Shown: one piece after another, positions 7,546 through 10,197 of the stretch
How positions within the stretch are numbered: position 1 is the stretch's first letter
Layout: each line of letters opens with the position of its first letter
DNA from: Microcaldota archaeon
Lineage (GTDB): Archaea; Micrarchaeota; Micrarchaeia; Anstonellales; J096
Length of the DNA stretch: 10,197 nucleotides
Reading direction: 5' to 3'
Assembly: GCA_015520875.1 (NCBI GenBank)
Contig: WAPD01000042.1
Location: 1-10,197, forward strand
Position numbers and translations under genes: made by a program
Notes under the pieces: generated by a model
Database searches by the model: none
Seen by the model: the letters and a program-made list of their open reading frames with translations, nothing else
Told to the model about the DNA's origin: nothing

Positions 7546-9615
7546 ATGCAGGCCCAAGTTCCCAATCAACCTAAGGAAGTGCAAGAAATCCAAGAATGGG
7601 CCCAGAAACAAGGGGCCATTAAAGAGAACAATGGAAGAGAATCCATTATTTTATCTTTGGATGGAAGAAAGGGCACCTTGGAGGTTAATTTCAAGATATT
7701 TAGGGAGATAGCATATGCTTTGGGCATCAGGGACTTAAGTAAAACAAAAGGCGTTATTGAGGTGCCCATCAAATTCTTCAACTATTATTTAACACAAAGA
7801 GCTCTACTTGAAAAACCTTCCAATTCATCTCTAAAAGAATTCATCACAGGAGATTTTTCAAAAGAAAAGGAGGTTAGGGTTATTGGTCTTGGAGCTGGCG
7901 CTTTTTTCCCCTCCCAAGGAAGTGCAACCTTTACCGTTGGAGGAAATGCCTCAATACAATTAAACAAAGGAACTCATCATTATGAAGCAGGCCTTCAATC
8001 TAATGTGGAAAAAGATGGATTGGTAGCAGATGCCTATGCCCAGGTAAATACCTTAAGGGGAGGTTTTGGCTTAAAAGCAGGAACATTAGTCCCTTTTTTA
8101 GGCGTTAATGTAACAGGCGTTCCTTTAAGCCTTGATTTCACAGCCCAAGGCTTTACTTTCAGAAATCCCTTCCAGAACCCTATAATGTTTGTGGCTATGA
8201 ATGCCCTGCAAAATGGTTTTCAAGAGGCTATGAAGGCAAAATCCTTTTTAGAGGGTGTTGGAAGGTTTGTGGGATGGTCCACTGGACTGGGACCAGCATG
8301 GGAGACCGCAGAATCAACAATAGAGAAAGGAGGAACCTTAATAGAAGCCATTGTGGGATTTCTAAAAGCCTTTATTATGTTCTGGGTTGAGATTATAAAG
8401 AAATTAATAACAAATTTTGTGGAAGCTATAGATTATGTAATTTCTTTGTTAAGGGAGCCCGAGAAAGATAAGAATGTAAATGAGGAAAAGGCAATGGCCA
8501 TTGTTGAAAAATTAAATGTTTCAAAGCAAAGGAACAACACAGAGGAGGTTGAAGACTGGGTAAAAACTTATAAAGGCACAGGACCAATTTGGTTCAGAGG
8601 AGAAATGGCCTATTGGGAAGATGTTGCTTTGATGGAAAACTATGGGTTTGGGAAAAGTCCTTTAGCTCCTTGGAGATGGTTCCAGGATAAAACTCCTCAA
8701 ATAAGGGAAAAAGAACAGTTGGCATTGAAATTCTTGGATGGAGAACTCACAGATCAGGAAAAAGAACGTTTGAAAAAACTTTTGGGGATGGAAAACTTAG
8801 AAGTGGGGGTTTTAATCTATTTACTTAAAAAAGTGGAGAACCCTCTTTACACATTAGAAGATGTTGATGTTATCAAATACAAAGTATATAACTATCTCTC
8901 AAAAAACATAAACGATGTTGTATTTATGGCTATGGGTGAGCCCCATAATATGTCCTATATAGCCCAATGGTCCTCAGTATTGGAAACACAATTTTATCCT
9001 ACAGACCCTAGAGTTACCAGGTCTCTATCATCATTGGAGAAATTCATTCTAAAGGGCCCAACCCCAGACGTTATGAAAAATCTAGATAAGGAACAATTGA
9101 TCAATTATATGGCTTCACACCCTACAATGGTTAATCTCAATAGATTGGTCCATTTGTTTACAGTAAATCCTGAGTTAGCACAAGAGATTATGGATGCTCT
9201 AAAATCCAAGGATTTAAATCTAGATAGTGATTTTACAGGTGCCCTTGGATTGGACAATTTAACAGGTTGGAAGGATTATTTTCAAATGGTGGAACAGCGA
9301 TATGGGCCTTTATTGGAGCAATTGAGAGATGATATGGAAAAAAAACCAATAAAAGCCTATAAAACAATGGCTGAAAATCCTCAATTACTCCAATATGGGT
9401 TTTTAGTAAAGGGTAAGGAATGGAAAGAAACCTATGATCTATTCCTGAAGTTTTTGTCTGCAAATGGAGGTTTTATGGCTTTACCTATAGATGAGGATCA
9501 ATATTACACATGGGTTCAAATCTTGGACACAAGATTTGGAGATGAAAAACCTCCTTATGTGCAAGCTCTAATGGAACAAGTTAAACAAAACCTAAAAATT
9601 AAAGAAGATAAGTAG
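7546..9615 (+). CDS. Partner of the giant protein: beta-rich block plus hydrophobic helix, function unknown
   Basis: 689 residues. The ATG lies one base after the TAA of the 1540-residue gene, so the two are almost surely cotranscribed and perhaps translationally coupled. A weak AGGTT lies about 12 bases upstream. I do not recognise the family. Visible parts: N-terminal mixed region (1-105); glycine-rich beta block (about 110-207) with alternating strands such as GSATFTVGGNASIQL, resembling the strands of its neighbour; a long hydrophobic, partly amphipathic helical stretch (264-304, core AIVGFLKAFIMFWVEII), which could insert into or lie along a membrane; a charged helix-rich C-terminal part (305-689) with several NP-x-L helix starts (NPELA, NPQLL). 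There is no cleavable signal peptide and no cysteine. The shared composition and strand style suggest it acts with the giant protein. Its 3' end overlaps hjc on the opposite strand by 17 bases. Confidence 0.85.
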   Translation: MQAQVPNQPKEVQEIQEWAQKQGAIKENNGRESIILSLDGRKGTLEVNFKIFREIAYALGIRDLSKTKGVIEVPIKFFNYYLTQRALLEKPSNSSLKEFITGDFSKEKEVRVIGLGAGAFFPSQGSATFTVGGNASIQLNKGTHHYEAGLQSNVEKDGLVADAYAQVNTLRGGFGLKAGTLVPFLGVNVTGVPLSLDFTAQGFTFRNPFQNPIMFVAMNALQNGFQEAMKAKSFLEGVGRFVGWSTGLGPAWETAESTIEKGGTLIEAIVGFLKAFIMFWVEIIKKLITNFVEAIDYVISLLREPEKDKNVNEEKAMAIVEKLNVSKQRNNTEEVEDWVKTYKGTGPIWFRGEMAYWEDVALMENYGFGKSPLAPWRWFQDKTPQIREKEQLALKFLDGELTDQEKERLKKLLGMENLEVGVLIYLLKKVENPLYTLEDVDVIKYKVYNYLSKNINDVVFMAMGEPHNMSYIAQWSSVLETQFYPTDPRVTRSLSSLEKFILKGPTPDVMKNLDKEQLINYMASHPTMVNLNRLVHLFTVNPELAQEIMDALKSKDLNLDSDFTGALGLDNLTGWKDYFQMVEQRYGPLLEQLRDDMEKKPIKAYKTMAENPQLLQYGFLVKGKEWKETYDLFLKFLSANGGFMALPIDEDQYYTWVQILDTRFGDEKPPYVQALMEQVKQNLKIKEDK

Positions 9616-9952
9616 TGTGGAACAAGCTTTCATCTATATAATAATATTTGCCCGCTTTCTCTATAGAACTAAAGGGAAAAAACAAGAATTTTCCTTTTCT
9701 ATATAAAGCAATATAGGTTCTAAAGCCTTCTTTCTCAAACATCTCAAGCACTTTATATTGCTGAGGCCTTATGTATACTCTATTTTTAATGCTGTTTTTT
9801 ACCTCTAAAATCAAAGCCTTTCCATTTTTTAAGGCTATTAAATCCGGAGAATAGTTTCCAGAACCGGCTATCCTAACAACTAAAAAGCCCTGAGCTTTTA
9901 ACAGTTCCATGAGTTTTCTCTCTGCCCTCGTTCCTTTTCTAGAGGTATTCAT
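9599..9952 (-). CDS. hjc: Archaeal-type Holliday junction resolvase Hjc
   Basis: 117 residues, near the usual 120-140 for the family. Hjc is a dimeric endonuclease of the PD-(D/E)XK type that cuts four-way DNA junctions in recombination and fork repair. The expected residues are all present: KGTRAER with Glu11 and Arg12, Arg27 in VVRIAGSG, Asp37 in SPDLIA, and Glu50 and Lys52 in LILEVK. The latter three form the metal-binding catalytic core. RPQQ near 62-65 begins the following helix. The start ATG overlaps the end of the upstream membrane-protein gene by 14 bases, and GGTG at 9959-9962 is a plausible ribosome binding site six bases before it. No TATA box sits at the leaderless distance, so it is probably transcribed with the membrane protein. 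The TAA stop lies inside the 689-residue gene. A virus- or plasmid-borne relative would look similar. Confidence 0.92.
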   Translation of the reverse strand: MNTSRKGTRAERKLMELLKAQGFLVVRIAGSGNYSPDLIALKNGKALILEVKNSIKNRVYIRPQQYKVLEMFEKEGFRTYIALYRKGKFLFFPFSSIEKAGKYYYIDESLFHTTYLL

Positions 9953-10197
9953 AAATCACACCATAAATAATTTTCAAAACCCCCATATATGTATAGAACA
10001 AAGCTAAATAAAAATACATCTGGAATTTAAACAGAAACCAAAACAGCCAAAATAAAGCAATTTGGGCGATTATCCCAAGCAATGTCATTAAGTTGAATTC
10101 AAATAGTTTTTGATTGAGGAAAAACATTATTATCAAATAAAATAAATAAAGCACACCAAAGATAATAAAAAGCAATTGAGCCTTATCTGGATTAAAT
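9939..10197 (-). CDS. Small integral membrane protein, three predicted membrane helices, 5' end outside window
   Basis: The frame stays open to the window edge: upstream of a possible TTG at 10173-10175 it continues in frame as FNPDKAQ, so the true start is probably beyond the window and 85 residues are visible. Three hydrophobic segments fit membrane helices: about visible residues 8-27, 36-56 and 59-82, joined by very short loops with Asn-Gln-Lys and Lys-Phe-Gln. The composition is dominated by F, L, I, Y and W, with no catalytic motif. I do not recognise the family. The TAG stop lies 14 bases inside hjc, indicating a shared transcript. A link to recombination cannot be concluded from that, because tightly packed unrelated genes are common in archaea. 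Confidence 0.72.
   Translation of the reverse strand, partial: FNPDKAQLLFIIFGVLYLFYLIIMFFLNQKLFEFNLMTLLGIIAQIALFWLFWFLFKFQMYFYLALFYTYMGVLKIIYGVIYEYL
9959..9962 (-). promoter_or_regulatory. Ribosome binding site of hjc
   Basis: GGTG on the minus strand, six bases before the ATG, matches the archaeal Shine-Dalgarno core GGTGA. It lies within the upstream membrane-protein coding sequence, as expected for an internal operon gene. The four genes with TATA boxes lack such a site, fitting the split between leaderless first genes and internal genes that use a ribosome binding site. Confidence 0.45.

Noticed and set aside
7566..9463. Minus-strand frames at 7566-7781, 7785-7967 and 9233-9463.
   Set aside because: Antisense to the 689-residue gene, short and without recognisable content.
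10173..10175. TTG as the true start of the small membrane protein.
   Set aside because: The frame continues upstream to the window edge with a sensible polar sequence before the first membrane helix, and no promoter context favours the TTG.
1..10197. CRISPR array, tRNA or rRNA gene, insertion-sequence ends.
   Set aside because: No regularly spaced repeats, no cloverleaf with a T-loop motif, no rRNA-like block, no transposase and no terminal inverted repeats were seen.

Overview
The window looks like a stretch of an AT-rich, probably thermophilic archaeal chromosome. Three things point that way. There is a clear archaeal-type Holliday junction resolvase (Hjc). TATA-like boxes lie about 26 bases before four start codons, as expected for leaderless archaeal transcripts. 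Arginine codons are mostly AGA/AGG. The lineage cannot be fixed from the sequence; a DPANN-type or other thermophilic archaeon fits, and an integrated element or virus is not excluded, because Hjc-type resolvases and DUF4143-type ATPases also travel on mobile DNA.

Layout: (1) positions 1-839, minus strand: an AAA-type ATPase with a DUF4143-like C-terminal part, cut by the window edge, with a GTG start. (2) 941-1864 minus and 1972-2871 plus: two divergently transcribed paralogues of an unfamiliar HEYTH zinc-metallopeptidase-like family, sharing a 107-base promoter region. (3) 2922-9615 plus: a two-gene operon filling two thirds of the window. It encodes a 1540-residue protein followed, after one base, by a 689-residue protein. 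Neither contains cysteine, neither has a signal peptide, and I recognise neither. The large one has helical modules joined by K/E/Q/T/P-rich linkers, then a long beta-rich C-terminal half. Its last 110 residues look like outer-membrane beta-barrel hairpins ending in Phe. The smaller one has a beta-rich block, a hydrophobic helical stretch and a helical C-terminal half. (4) 9599-10197, minus strand, convergent with the operon: a small integral membrane protein (running off the window) overlapping the start of hjc by 14 bases. The hjc 3' end overlaps the 689-residue gene by 17 bases.

How the genes may work together: the HEYTH gene at 1972 and the large operon carry the identical ten-base box ATTTTAAAAC exactly 31 bases before their start codons, so they may be expressed together. 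A system of two metallopeptidase-like proteins plus a giant barrel-like protein and its partner is the most promising undescribed unit here, but its function is unknown and the grouping is inference. The membrane protein and hjc look like an unrelated housekeeping transcription unit.
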